Assembly (NCBI RefSeq): GCF_003391395.1
Contig: NZ_CP024190.1
Location: 434,001-498,000 of the forward strand
Source: Mycobacterium marinum
GTDB taxonomy: Bacteria > Actinomycetota > Actinomycetes > Mycobacteriales > Mycobacteriaceae
Reading direction: 5' to 3'
Length of the DNA: 64,000 bases
Made by a program: the position numbers and the translations under genes
In this document: positions 8,852 to 17,952 of the stretch, in pieces
How the letters are laid out: each line of letters starts with the position of its first letter
How positions within the stretch are numbered: the stretch's first letter is position 1
The notes under the pieces: generated by a model
The model's input: only the letters and a program-made list of their open reading frames with translations
The model's database searches: none
What the model was told of the DNA's origin: nothing

Positions 8852-9405
8852 GTCCGCGGCGCAAGTTTGTTCCCGGCGAGGCCTCGTTACTGGTTGCGTC
8901 CTATCCGGAGGTGCCGAAACGACAGTGGGGGCTGCCACTGGCGGCCACCGCCGCCGCCGTGCTGATGGCGGCGGCGATCACCGTGTGCAGTCTGATGTTC
9001 GCCTCGCACGTCTCGCGCTACCACGCCGCCAGGAAAGACCATGAGGTGGTCAACTCGGTGAAGTCGTTCATGAGCGAGTTCACCTCCGTCGATCCGTATC
9101 ACGCCAACGAGTACATCGAGGGCATACTGGCGCACGCGACCGGCGATTTCGCCAAGCAGTACCGCGAAAAGGCGAACGAGATCCTGATACAGATCGCCCG
9201 TGCCGAGCCGGCCACCGGCACCGTGCTGGATGCCGGCGTGGAGCGGTGGAATGACGATGGCAGCGCCAACGTGCTGGTGGCTACCGAGGTGACCTCCAAG
9301 TCACCGGATGGCAAACAGGTCTTTGAGAACACGAATCGCTGGGCTGCCACGGCAAAGTGGGAAGGGAATCAGTGGAAGATCAGCAACCTGCTGCAGGTGA
9401 TCTGA
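8848..9405 (+). CDS. Mce-associated membrane protein (Rv0177 type)
   Basis: A 185-residue protein beginning MSPRRKFVPGE at ATG 8848, in an ATGA overlap with the RDD gene. One membrane helix lies at about residues 33-56, and the remaining 130 residues form a periplasmic Mas-type domain (HANEYIEGILAHATGDFAKQYREK). The length agrees with M. tuberculosis Rv0177 (184). The open frame extends several hundred bases further upstream, but that part only shadows the RDD gene. Function is inferred from membership of the mce1 operon. Confidence 0.9.
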   Translation: MSPRRKFVPGEASLLVASYPEVPKRQWGLPLAATAAAVLMAAAITVCSLMFASHVSRYHAARKDHEVVNSVKSFMSEFTSVDPYHANEYIEGILAHATGDFAKQYREKANEILIQIARAEPATGTVLDAGVERWNDDGSANVLVATEVTSKSPDGKQVFENTNRWAATAKWEGNQWKISNLLQVI

Positions 9406-10187
9406 CCGACGCCGTCTCCGACGGCGAGACCGAGGCTGCTGCCGCGGCATCCGACGACGAAGCTCAACCGGACGAGGCCGTCCAGACGCCGGCCGCCGAG
9501 GCCGAGCCCGCCGAGGGGGCCGCTGACGACGAGGCCACGACCGATTCCGTGGAAGACACGGGCGAAGCCAGCGCCGACTCCACCGACCCGGATACGGATT
9601 CGGAAGCGGATGCGGAAGCGGATGGCGCGAAGGGCAAGGCCGCGGCCCGCCGGGCCCGCCCCAAGAGACTGACCGGCCGTCGGCTAGCGGCGGTGGGCGC
9701 GGCGATCACTGCGCTGCTCTTTGTGGGTTCCGCGGCATTCGCGGGTGCCGCCGTGCAGCCCTACCTGGCCGATCGGGCGGTGGTGGCGATCAAGCTCAAC
9801 GTGGCCCGCACCGCCGCGAACGCGATCACCACGTTGTGGACCTACAACCCCGAGAACATGGATGGCCTGCCCGATCGCGCCGCGACCTATCTCAGTGGCG
9901 ACTTCGGAGCCCAGTACCGCAAGTTCGTCGACACCATCGTGGCGCCCAACAAGCAGGCCAAGATCACCAACAACACCGAGGTCACCGGGGTAGCGGTGGA
10001 ATCGCTGGATGGCCCGAACGCCATCGCGATTGTCTACACCAACACCACGACGACCAGCCCGCTCACCAAGAACATCCCGTCGATGAAGTACCTGTCCTAT
10101 CGGCTGATCATGAAGCGGGACCGGTCCCGCTGGTTCGTGACCCGGATGACGACCATCACCTCACTGGACCTGACACCGCGGGTCTAG
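9372..10187 (+). CDS. Mce-associated membrane protein (Rv0178 type)
   Basis: The last gene of the mce1 operon. I choose GTG 9372 because GAAGGG ends five bases before it; a GTG at 9357 would add five residues. The protein is 271 residues: an acidic, alanine-rich cytoplasmic tail (1-95) containing a duplicated 12-bp unit at 9601-9624, a basic patch (ARRARPKRLTGRR), one membrane helix (about 105-126) and a periplasmic Mas domain. The 5' end overlaps the preceding gene by 34 bases. The gene ends in a short gap facing the convergent lprO-type gene, which marks the end of the operon. Confidence 0.88.
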   Translation: MEDQQPAAGDLTDAVSDGETEAAAAASDDEAQPDEAVQTPAAEAEPAEGAADDEATTDSVEDTGEASADSTDPDTDSEADAEADGAKGKAAARRARPKRLTGRRLAAVGAAITALLFVGSAAFAGAAVQPYLADRAVVAIKLNVARTAANAITTLWTYNPENMDGLPDRAATYLSGDFGAQYRKFVDTIVAPNKQAKITNNTEVTGVAVESLDGPNAIAIVYTNTTTTSPLTKNIPSMKYLSYRLIMKRDRSRWFVTRMTTITSLDLTPRV

Positions 10188-10254
10188 TCCACCCGCGGCT
10201 GACCGACGGCCGACGGTGAACGTGAACGTGACGGCCAGGTGCTGGCGCGGCGGG

Positions 10255-11337
10255 CTAGTTGAACGCGAGCCAGCTGGGCAGCGCCCGCTCGTGTGAATCG
10301 CACAGGACCTGGCGGGTGTCACACGAGCCTTTCGGTGCTCCCGCCCCGGCCCACATGCCCCCGGTGTCGCGGCGCAACACGATCGCGGATGACCCACCGC
10401 CGTCGAGCAGGATGGCAGTGTCGCTGCCCAGGCCTCGGAACAGGTCCTGGATGTTGTCCGGGGTGTAGCTGCCGCCCTCAAAGATGTACATCTCGTCTTT
10501 CGGCTTGGAGTAGGCAAGGGCCGTCCGCGCCGCACTGGGGCCGCCGTCGTGCAGCTGTCCGATATCGCCGGGGGACAGCAGGCCGATGCCCGCGACCGCG
10601 ACGAATTTCGCATTCTTGTTGAGCAGATCCTGGATCACCGGGGTGGCGAGGTCGTAGTCCTGCCTACCCTTGGGGCGCAACACATATGGTGCGCCGCCGA
10701 CCGGAATGATCATGGTCGTCAGGGACGTCCAAACCTCATTTCCGCCGGACAGTCCCTGCTTGCCCGCGTAGGCGACGGTGCCGGTCACGGCCTGGTTGGC
10801 GCGTCCCATCCCGTGGGTGTTGTCCACGAAGGCGCCCAGCGGCGAACTGCAACCCGTGGTCCGCCACGAACCGCCCTTTTGCCCCCGCACGTCGAAGAAA
10901 TTGGCGTTGATGGCAATGGTCGGCTGTCCCATCCGCTGCCACGCCTGAAGTGGCGGGTAGATCTCCGACGCCTGCCATAGCCCTTCGCTGGTGCGGGCCC
11001 CCGGGTTGCGCTCGCAGCGGGCCTGGTCGCCGGTGTGCGTGTCAACCAACAGATGCGGCTGCAACCGCTGCGATGCATTCTTGATGATCATCAGATGCCC
11101 GCCATTGTTCATCTCATACCAATGGCCGGCCCCGTTGAGCAGCGGCATGGGATGGCCACCGCCGAAGTTGTAGACCAGATAGGAGCCCCGGGTGGTGGCA
11201 ATGGCGTGCTCGAGCATCTCGCGTCCGTCAGCGGCGCGGGCCAGCGGCCGTCCTGTGGTGGTGGCCAACGTCGCGCACACCGCCAGGACGGCAAAGCAGG
11301 CCGTGAGTCGGCGCAGGCTGGCAAATGCCGTCAGCAC
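10255..11337 (-). CDS. lprO: Secreted phosphodiester glycosidase-domain protein (LprO type)
   Basis: A protein of about 360 residues with an N-terminal export signal and a NAGPA-type phosphodiester glycosidase domain. The domain shows the family landmarks AINANFF, TTGCSSPLGAFVD and, near the end, ILLDGGGSSAIVL. The preferred start is GTG 11337, after AAAGGG, giving a canonical signal (RR, hydrophobic core, then an A-x-A-like PLARA). In-frame starts at 11391 (ATG) and 11409 (TTG) would add 18 or 24 residues. M. tuberculosis Rv0179c is annotated as lipoprotein LprO. Here the only candidate lipobox is LAVC, whose Val before Cys is unusual, so lipidation is uncertain. The substrate is unknown; a surface glycan is a guess. 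Confidence 0.82.
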   Translation of the reverse strand: MLTAFASLRRLTACFAVLAVCATLATTTGRPLARAADGREMLEHAIATTRGSYLVYNFGGGHPMPLLNGAGHWYEMNNGGHLMIIKNASQRLQPHLLVDTHTGDQARCERNPGARTSEGLWQASEIYPPLQAWQRMGQPTIAINANFFDVRGQKGGSWRTTGCSSPLGAFVDNTHGMGRANQAVTGTVAYAGKQGLSGGNEVWTSLTTMIIPVGGAPYVLRPKGRQDYDLATPVIQDLLNKNAKFVAVAGIGLLSPGDIGQLHDGGPSAARTALAYSKPKDEMYIFEGGSYTPDNIQDLFRGLGSDTAILLDGGGSSAIVLRRDTGGMWAGAGAPKGSCDTRQVLCDSHERALPSWLAFN

Positions 11338-11445
11338 GAGGTAGCCCTTTCGGCCCAGGTCGAGGAGCAACCCCCCTAGCATCAGACACATCCGCCCCAC
11401 TGTCAACAAAAGTCACAGCGGGGTGACGGCACGGCCGCACCCTAA

Positions 11446-12819
11446 TTACGTTTCCTCGCTTAAGCTTTCAGTTGAATCACGGTCGCGGGCGCGCTCCTTG
11501 GCCTGATGCTGCGCTTGGTGCTCCGCCGCAATCGCCATCTCCACCGCGCCGGGAATCCGGTGGAAGCCCTTGCGGTCATAGAGGTGGGTGGTGAGGCCAC
11601 CTAGCAACAGGCCGATGACCAGGCCGATCGCCGTCATCAACAGCGCGTGCGACAACCCGGATTCCGGTTGACCGTTGAGATACAACAGCGATCGCACGCC
11701 CAGAAATACCTGGTGCATCGGCTCGAATTTGGCCAGCCAGCGGAAGAACGGCGGCACCGCCTCCAGTGGGACCGTGGCGCCGGCCGACGGCAGGCCGAGG
11801 ATGACAAAGACCAGCATGCTGGCCAGCAGGCCCATGGAGCCCAGCACCGCGATCAGCGAACTGGACGTCACGCCCACCGCGGTGATCGCGAACACCCCGT
11901 ACAGCCATAACTTCCAGCCCGCCGGAATGGGCATGCCGAGCCCATGGGCGATGGCCATATAGACCGCCGAGGTGAGCAATGCCAGCACCGTCATCAATCC
12001 CCACTTGAGCAACAGGGTGCGGAATCGCGAGATGTTGACCTGCTCGGCGAAGCGGTAGACGGGGCCGAACTCGGCCGGCACGTATCCCAGTAGTGAGTCC
12101 ACCAAGGTGCTCACCACGATGCTGCCGGTGAAGCCGGCCAGCAGCAGCAACAGTGCGTAATAGAAGGCCGACAAGCCGTTGCCGGTCCCGTTGGGCAGCG
12201 GGTTGTACACGGTGGTCTTGACGTCGATGGGGCTGGCCAGCCCGAGCGCCGATGCGCCGGACAGTGGCGCGCCGCCGGTCTGCGCCGCCACCTCGGCCGT
12301 AACACGTTCGCCGACTTTGCTATTGGCGGCCGCCATCGCCTGCGTCAGGGTCTGGCCGGCGATGCTGGCGCCCAGGGTGCCGGCACGCGGATTGGTGGAG
12401 ATGGTGATCACGGGCCGGTCGGTGGAACCGGGCTGGACCGCGCTTACCGCGAAGTCGCGCAGCTGGGAGGAGAAGGTCGGCGGTATTACCGCCGAGCCGT
12501 AGACCTGGGCCCGGTCCAGCAGCCGTTGGGCCTGTTCGTGGTCGACCACCCGGACATCGAATTTGTTCTTGTCCAATCCGGCGACGATGCCGTCGACAAT
12601 CTGCTTGCCGGCGGGCCCGGCGTCCTCGTTGACCAAGGCGATGGGGAACTGGCGCAGATTGGTGGTCGGGTTCAGGATTCCGCCCAGGTACAGCGCCGCC
12701 AGCGCGGACATCAGGGCCAGGGTGATGACGACCGGCGCCGTCCAGAACCGCACGGTCCGAAGCGACTTGATACTTCGCTTGGGGTTCGGCGCCGCATGGC
12801 GCGGCTGCGATTGAGACAT
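11446..12819 (-). CDS. YhgE/ABC-2-like membrane protein (Rv0180c type)
   Basis: A 457-residue integral membrane protein. One helix lies near the N-terminus (about residues 27-48), then a large external domain (about 55-215) containing LVNEDAGPAGKQIVDGI, typical of YhgE/Pip and SNG1-like proteins, then five or six helices to about residue 425 and a charged cytoplasmic tail. This is the layout of type ABC-2 membrane permeases without their own ATPase. The start ATG has AGGAG at a good distance. M. tuberculosis Rv0180c is similar in size (452). A role in envelope export or assembly is likely from the fold, but the substrate is unknown. Confidence 0.87.
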   Translation of the reverse strand: MSQSQPRHAAPNPKRSIKSLRTVRFWTAPVVITLALMSALAALYLGGILNPTTNLRQFPIALVNEDAGPAGKQIVDGIVAGLDKNKFDVRVVDHEQAQRLLDRAQVYGSAVIPPTFSSQLRDFAVSAVQPGSTDRPVITISTNPRAGTLGASIAGQTLTQAMAAANSKVGERVTAEVAAQTGGAPLSGASALGLASPIDVKTTVYNPLPNGTGNGLSAFYYALLLLLAGFTGSIVVSTLVDSLLGYVPAEFGPVYRFAEQVNISRFRTLLLKWGLMTVLALLTSAVYMAIAHGLGMPIPAGWKLWLYGVFAITAVGVTSSSLIAVLGSMGLLASMLVFVILGLPSAGATVPLEAVPPFFRWLAKFEPMHQVFLGVRSLLYLNGQPESGLSHALLMTAIGLVIGLLLGGLTTHLYDRKGFHRIPGAVEMAIAAEHQAQHQAKERARDRDSTESLSEET

Positions 12820-12868
12820 GTGGGCTCCTGTCTGTCGTGCCCACTCTATGTGGCCTTGCTGGATATCC

Positions 12869-13594
12869 TCAGCTGCCCAGGATCGAGCGCATCTCCCAGA
12901 TCAATACCTCCGCGGGCGCATGCGCGCTCAGGCGCGGCGCCTCGACGCCGGTGAAGCGGACCGCATCTCCGGTGCTCACATCACCGAATGAATCTAGTCC
13001 GAGCCGTCCCCGGGCAACGAATAAGTGCAGGTAGGCGGCTGACGGCAGGTCAATGGTGTCGCCCGGGCGCAACCGCGCACAATGCAGCGCGGCATGGCGG
13101 TTGTGCAGGGTGATCGCGGCGTCCTGGCCGGGGATACCCGAGGCGACGGTGACCAGGCCGCCGTCGAACAGCCGGTGATCGATTTCACGCTGTTGGTAGC
13201 TCGGTGTGATGCCCGTCTCGTCGGGCGCGACCCACATCTGCACGAAGTGCACCGGCTGTGACTGCGAATCGTTGGTCTCCGAATGCAGGATTCCGCTGCC
13301 CGCCGACATGCGTTGGGCCAGGCCGGGATAGATCACGCCGTGATTGCCCGTGGAGTCCCGGTGTGTCAGTTCGCCTTCGAGTACCCAGGTCACGATTTCC
13401 ATGTCCCGATGCGGGTGCGTGTCGAAGCCGCTTCGGGGTTGCACCACGTCATCGTTGCTGACCAGCAGCAAGCCGTGGTGGGTGTTGTCGGGGTCGTAGT
13501 GGTCGCCGAACGAGAACGAATGTTTGGACGTCAGCCAGGATGTGGTGGTGACGGCCCGGTCGGCCGCGCGCCGAATCTGCACGGTGGCGGGCAT
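12869..13594 (-). CDS. Pirin-family protein (Rv0181c type)
   Basis: A 241-residue bicupin of the pirin family. The N-terminal cupin carries the metal-binding pattern FDTHPHRDMEIVTWVLEGEL and, further on, SAGSGILHSE, giving the three His and one Glu usual for pirins. The start is placed at ATG 13594 (MPATVQIRRAADRA), where homology to M. tuberculosis begins; the open frame runs 21 codons further upstream without support. Some bacterial pirins have quercetinase activity and others modulate pyruvate dehydrogenase or redox responses; which applies here cannot be told. It may share a transcript with the hydrolase and sigG upstream, across a gap of about 200 bases. Confidence 0.9.
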   Translation of the reverse strand: MPATVQIRRAADRAVTTTSWLTSKHSFSFGDHYDPDNTHHGLLLVSNDDVVQPRSGFDTHPHRDMEIVTWVLEGELTHRDSTGNHGVIYPGLAQRMSAGSGILHSETNDSQSQPVHFVQMWVAPDETGITPSYQQREIDHRLFDGGLVTVASGIPGQDAAITLHNRHAALHCARLRPGDTIDLPSAAYLHLFVARGRLGLDSFGDVSTGDAVRFTGVEAPRLSAHAPAEVLIWEMRSILGS

Positions 13595-13793
13595 GGTCTC
13601 CACAGTAATCCGGTGCAGGGGCCCCGCGCGTCCGCCCCGCATCGTGCGTCGAATCAATTTGTTGCCGTGGATGATTCAGATTCACTTCAGTCGAACCGCC
13701 CTTCCTTCCGGTGAACGCGTGCTGCCGCAGCGCCGCGGGAATGGCATCAATATCGTTTGCTGCCCGACGGTTTGGCCGGCGATGCGCCCGACG

Positions 13794-15221
13794 CTAGCGG
13801 CGCGTTGGGCGCTGCGATCCGGAGCCGGGGAAGGTGGCGGTCGCGAGTTGGAGGATCTCGTCACGGTCGGTCGACAAGATGAATCCGCTTTCGATTGCCC
13901 GGTCCAGCGCGGCGCTGAAGTTGTCGAGATACTGTTGCGCTCCGCCCGGATAGAGCCGGTCCAAGGTGGCGGCGTCGAATGGTTCGCCGGAGCCGAAGAT
14001 GGCGGCCATGATGCTGTCCTGGGCGCCGTGGCCGGATGTCCGTGCGATCGGCACATCCACCCACGGGGTTCGGATGCCGTCGGTGGCCAGGCCGTTGCGA
14101 TCCAGCACGGGCCGGGGCAGATCGCTGTCGTGCATCGCGATGCGAGCCGCGTGGGGCGCCGGCTCGCCGGTGCGGACCCAGGAGCTCAGCGCGCTCACCG
14201 CCGCCTGAACCACGTAGTGGTGCTGCGGCGCAAAGTTGATGTAGTAGTCAAGTTGGCGCCCCATCAGGGTGTCGGTCGGCGCGTAGGCGGCCACGATCGC
14301 GTCCAGCGGCGCGTCGCCGGTGTCGATCGGTGCGACCTGGATCGTGTAGTTGTCGGCATGAGCGGCCCCGGGAATCTCCCAGACCCGCAGCCACTGATTG
14401 TCGGGCTGATGCGCGTAGACGTAACCCTGGCGCACACCCCCGAACAGGTCGGTTTCGGTGATGATCGTGATCAGTGGGACCCGAAGATCCGGACGGAAGG
14501 TGACCGCTTGTGGTGTTTCGGATTCCTCGAATACGGAGCCGCCGTCCAGCGGTGCGGCGGACGCGAATCGCGAATGCACGAGGAATCCGTCGTAGATCTC
14601 GGCCAGCGGGTCGACGGCATTGATGTAGGTCGTCAAGAACATCGCCGATTGGGACTCGCCCATGGCCACCAGGTGTTGTAGGCGCAGACCGCGCAGCAGG
14701 TCACGACGATCGGCATCCCGGAGCAGTCCGCCGGCCTGGGAGAAGATGTCGTAGCAGAAGGCGTCGCCGGGGTGGTGCAGGGATCGGTAGCGCGGTGGGT
14801 CTTGGTTCTTGAGTGACAGGTCCGCGCCAAGCAGGCTGGGGCCACCTTCGACGCCGACCCGTTGGGCCGAGATCGCACCGTAGGCGTATCCGGCGCGAAC
14901 AATTTCGCGATGCGCCATCATCCATACCGCTGGAGCGTCGATGCCGCCGCTGACGTTGAGCCATTCCAGCAGCACCGTGCCGTTGAACCTGGCCGGATCC
15001 GCCGGAGTCAGCACCACCATCCGGGTCGTGTAATCGGCGGTCTCCGCCGGTATTACGTCCCAACGGCCATCGGCGCCGAGCTCGGCCGCGGGGACATAGG
15101 AATGCGCGGTTCCGGAAACGAAGAACTCCTCGGCGACGTAGCCCAGCCCGCCCAAATCGAAGGCGCCCAACAGCAGCGCCGGCTTGCCGGGCACGGGCGC
15201 GACGCGCAACGAACCGGCCAT
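13794..15221 (-). CDS. Alpha/beta hydrolase domain protein coupled to sigG
   Basis: A protein of about 475 residues from the family annotated as alpha/beta hydrolase domain (PF20091 type, by recollection). The nucleophile elbow reads VAMGESQSAMFL (about residue 190). ETDLFGG (about 260) and IPGAAHADNY (about 290) are plausible acid and His regions. There is no signal peptide. I start at ATG 15221; a TTG at 15227 would make a 4-base overlap with the sigG stop (15224-15226). Either way the gene directly follows sigG on the same strand and is probably co-expressed with it. I do not recall a gene here in M. tuberculosis, where pirin follows sigG. Substrate unknown; an ester or lactone is likely. 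Confidence 0.85.
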   Translation of the reverse strand: MAGSLRVAPVPGKPALLLGAFDLGGLGYVAEEFFVSGTAHSYVPAAELGADGRWDVIPAETADYTTRMVVLTPADPARFNGTVLLEWLNVSGGIDAPAVWMMAHREIVRAGYAYGAISAQRVGVEGGPSLLGADLSLKNQDPPRYRSLHHPGDAFCYDIFSQAGGLLRDADRRDLLRGLRLQHLVAMGESQSAMFLTTYINAVDPLAEIYDGFLVHSRFASAAPLDGGSVFEESETPQAVTFRPDLRVPLITIITETDLFGGVRQGYVYAHQPDNQWLRVWEIPGAAHADNYTIQVAPIDTGDAPLDAIVAAYAPTDTLMGRQLDYYINFAPQHHYVVQAAVSALSSWVRTGEPAPHAARIAMHDSDLPRPVLDRNGLATDGIRTPWVDVPIARTSGHGAQDSIMAAIFGSGEPFDAATLDRLYPGGAQQYLDNFSAALDRAIESGFILSTDRDEILQLATATFPGSGSQRPTRR

Positions 15222-15223
15222 CG

Positions 15224-16285
15224 TCAAATCGAAGCCGGCAGGCCGAATTTCGGGAACAGTGAGCCGTCCAGGAAGGCCGTCACATGTGACACTCGGCCGT
15301 CAACCATATCCAGCACATGCAACTGAAAAGGCACATGGGTCTCACCCGCCCGCATGTACATGGCCGCGGCGGGCTGGCCGTTGGCGACCAACGGAATGAG
15401 TCGCATATCGCCGGGACATTCGGCCGGGCACTGCTGGTGAATGAGCGTGATGATGTCGCGCGCGCCCTGATACCAGCCGGCGTAGGGGGGCATCTCCCAG
15501 ATCGCCTCGGCGGTGAATATCTCCACCAGCCGGTCGATGTCGTAGGCCTCGAATGCGGCGATGTAGCGAGTCAGCAGGTCTTGGGCTTCCGGCGAATCGG
15601 GTGCGACCAGTCCGTCATCGACACTGGGCTGGGCGGTCTCGAGCTGTGCCCGGGCCCGTTGCAGCAGGCTGTTCACGGCGACGGTGGTCGTGCCGATCGC
15701 TTCGGCCACCTCGGCGGCCTTCCATTGCAGCACGTCTCGCAACAGCAGCACCGCTCGTTGCCGGGGAGACAGATGCTGCAACGCGGCGACGAAGGCCAAC
15801 CGGACCGATTCCCGGGAGCCGACGATCACCGATGGATCCGCCGGATCGGCCATCAAATCGGGCAACGGCTCGAGCCAGGGCACCTCGGCGCGCTCGACCA
15901 GCGGTGCCGTCGGATCCGAACCCGAGGCCGCCAGCCCCGTCGGCAAGGGCCTGCGTTGCCGACCCTCCAACGCGCTCAGGCAGGTGTTGGTGGCGATCCG
16001 ATGCAGCCAGGTCCGCAGCGAGGACTTTCCCTCGAAGCGGTGGTAAGACTTCCACGCCCGCAGCAGCGTCTCCTGCACCAGATCCTCGGCGTCATGTACT
16101 GACCCGGTCATCCGGTAGCAGTGCGCCAGCAACTCACGCCGGTAGGGCTCGGCGTGGACAGCGAATTCGTCGCCGGCCGGCCGCTCGCGTTCGGCGGTGG
16201 GGGCGGTGAAGTTCGCTATGGAGTTCTGCGTGGAGTTCCCGGCGAGCGCACTCACGTCAATGAGCCTACGCAGAGTCGCTGACAT
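15224..16285 (-). CDS. sigG: ECF RNA polymerase sigma factor SigG
   Basis: An alternative sigma factor with three parts: region 2 (HCYRMTGSVHDAEDLVQETLLRAWKS..., ending in the DNA-binding RTWLHRIATN), region 4 (LSPRQRAVLLLRDVLQWKAAEVAEAIG, about residues 175-225) and a C-terminal SnoaL-like domain (about 240-350). That domain is typical of the SigG/SigJ/ECF41-like group, where it modulates activity in place of a classical anti-sigma factor. I prefer ATG 16285 (353 residues), which keeps the gene clear of the divergent lipase gene. The frame is open to 16369, and the M. tuberculosis annotation (370 residues) uses an equivalent upstream start overlapping the lipase gene by 53 bases. Confidence 0.92.
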   Translation of the reverse strand: MSATLRRLIDVSALAGNSTQNSIANFTAPTAERERPAGDEFAVHAEPYRRELLAHCYRMTGSVHDAEDLVQETLLRAWKSYHRFEGKSSLRTWLHRIATNTCLSALEGRQRRPLPTGLAASGSDPTAPLVERAEVPWLEPLPDLMADPADPSVIVGSRESVRLAFVAALQHLSPRQRAVLLLRDVLQWKAAEVAEAIGTTTVAVNSLLQRARAQLETAQPSVDDGLVAPDSPEAQDLLTRYIAAFEAYDIDRLVEIFTAEAIWEMPPYAGWYQGARDIITLIHQQCPAECPGDMRLIPLVANGQPAAAMYMRAGETHVPFQLHVLDMVDGRVSHVTAFLDGSLFPKFGLPASI

Positions 16286-16316
16286 TCCCAGTCCTCGAGC
16301 AACTACGCTGCCGGTA

Positions 16317-17156
16317 ATGAATACGACCCGCACTGAACGGACCTTCGACGGTGTCGGCGGCGTGCACATCGTCTACGACGTCTGGACGCCGGATACCGCG
16401 CCGAAGGCGGTCGTCGTGCTGGCGCACGGGCTGGGTGAGCATGCCCGCCGTTACGATCACGTCGCCCAACGGTTGGGAGCGGCCGGGCTGGTCACCTATG
16501 CCCTTGACCACCGTGGCCACGGCCGCTCCGGCGGCAAGCGGGTGCTGGTTCGAGACATCTCCGAGTACACCGCCGACTTCGACACCCTCGTGGGCATCGC
16601 CACCCGGGACAACCCGGGCCTGAAGTGCATCGTGCTCGGACACAGCATGGGCGGCGGGATCGTGTTCGCCTACGGCGTCGAGCGCCCGGACAACTACGAC
16701 CTGATGGTGCTCTCGGCGCCGGCGGTGGCGGCCCAGGATCTGGTGTCACCGGTGATCGCGGCGGCCGCCAAAGTTCTTGGCGTGGTGGTGCCCGGGCTGC
16801 CGGTACAGGAACTGGACTTCACCGCCATATCCCGCGATCCGGAGGTGGTGGCGGCCTACCAGAACGATCCGCAGGTCTACCACGGTCGAGTCCCGGCCGG
16901 AATCGGTCGGGCGCTGCTGCAGGTGGGGGAGACCATGCCCCGGCGGGCTCCAGCCTTGACGGCGCCGCTGCTGGTGATACACGGCACCGATGACCGTTTG
17001 ATTCCTATCGAGGGCAGTCGTCGCCTGGTTGAACATGTCGGATCCGGCGACGTCGAACTCAAGGAGTATCCCGGGCTCTACCACGAGGCCTTCAACGAGC
17101 CGGAGCGTGATCAGGTGCTCGACGATGTGGTCTCCTGGATCACTGCGCGGCTGTAA
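16317..17156 (+). CDS. Monoacylglycerol lipase (Rv0183 type)
   Basis: A 279-residue serine hydrolase of the monoglyceride lipase family, the same length as M. tuberculosis Rv0183. The nucleophile is Ser110 in GHSMG, the acid Asp226 in HGTDDRLIP and the base His256 in GLYHEAFN, all at the same positions as in the characterised enzyme. HGLGEHARRY (about residues 37-46) supplies the oxyanion region. By family knowledge it hydrolyses monoacylglycerols, probably from host lipids, at or near the cell surface. It starts at ATG 16317 and is divergent from sigG, so the two share a very short or overlapping promoter region. Confidence 0.95.
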   Translation: MNTTRTERTFDGVGGVHIVYDVWTPDTAPKAVVVLAHGLGEHARRYDHVAQRLGAAGLVTYALDHRGHGRSGGKRVLVRDISEYTADFDTLVGIATRDNPGLKCIVLGHSMGGGIVFAYGVERPDNYDLMVLSAPAVAAQDLVSPVIAAAAKVLGVVVPGLPVQELDFTAISRDPEVVAAYQNDPQVYHGRVPAGIGRALLQVGETMPRRAPALTAPLLVIHGTDDRLIPIEGSRRLVEHVGSGDVELKEYPGLYHEAFNEPERDQVLDDVVSWITARL

Positions 17157-17202
17157 ACCGCATGGACCCGGAAAAGTCGGAGCACGTCCGTAGTTTGGCG
17201 CC

Positions 17203-17952
17203 ATGACCGACGACAAGATGCTGGCCCGTATCGCGGCCCTGCTGCGTCAGGCCGAAGGCACCGACAACACCCACGAAGCCGATGCTTTCATGAGCGCTGC
17301 CCAACGGCTGGCCACCGCGGCCTCCATCGACCTGGCCGTGGCCCGCTCTCATTCGGCCCACCGATCCGCCGCTTCGGCGCCGACCCAGCGCACCATCACC
17401 ATCGGGACGGCGGGCACCCGCGGTCTGCGGACCTATGCCCAGTTGTTCGTGCTCATCGGCGCGGCAAATGACGTGCGTTGTGACATCGCAACGAATTCGA
17501 CGTTCCTCTACGCCTATGGGTTCACCGAGGACATCGATGCGACCCACGCGCTGTACGCCAGCCTGGTAGTCCAGATGGTGCGGGCGTCGGATAGCTATCT
17601 GGCCACGGGCGCGCACCGGCCCACCCCGACGATCACCGCCCGGCTCAACTTTCAATTGGCGTTCGGGGCGCGGGTCGGTCAGCGCCTGGCCGAGGCGCGC
17701 GAGCAGGCGAAGACCGAAGTTGCCATGGACCGAAGCCGGGCGCCGGGCACCGAGATCGCGCTGCGGGACAAGGAACTTGAATTGCGCGACCATTACCGCA
17801 GTGCGTCGCAGGCGCGTGGTACCTGGCGGGCCACCAGGGCCTCTGCCGGGTATTCATCGGCGGCGCGGCGCGCGGGCGACCGGGCCGGGCGCCAGGCGCG
17901 GCTCGGGCAAAGCCCCGAACTGCCCGGGGCGAGGACCGCCCTGGATCGGTGA
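17203..17952 (+). CDS. DUF2786 domain protein (Rv0184 type)
   Basis: A 249-residue soluble protein. The first 40 residues (KMLARIAALLRQAEGTDNTHEADAFMSAAQRLA) are the DUF2786 helical domain. The middle is a compact alpha/beta region seen with it in actinobacteria and phages. The last 50 residues are Arg/Ala-rich and probably disordered. The stop overlaps the GTG of the next gene (GTGA), and that gene is coupled in the same way to bglS, forming a three-gene unit. The function is unknown. Confidence 0.88.
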   Translation: MTDDKMLARIAALLRQAEGTDNTHEADAFMSAAQRLATAASIDLAVARSHSAHRSAASAPTQRTITIGTAGTRGLRTYAQLFVLIGAANDVRCDIATNSTFLYAYGFTEDIDATHALYASLVVQMVRASDSYLATGAHRPTPTITARLNFQLAFGARVGQRLAEAREQAKTEVAMDRSRAPGTEIALRDKELELRDHYRSASQARGTWRATRASAGYSSAARRAGDRAGRQARLGQSPELPGARTALDR

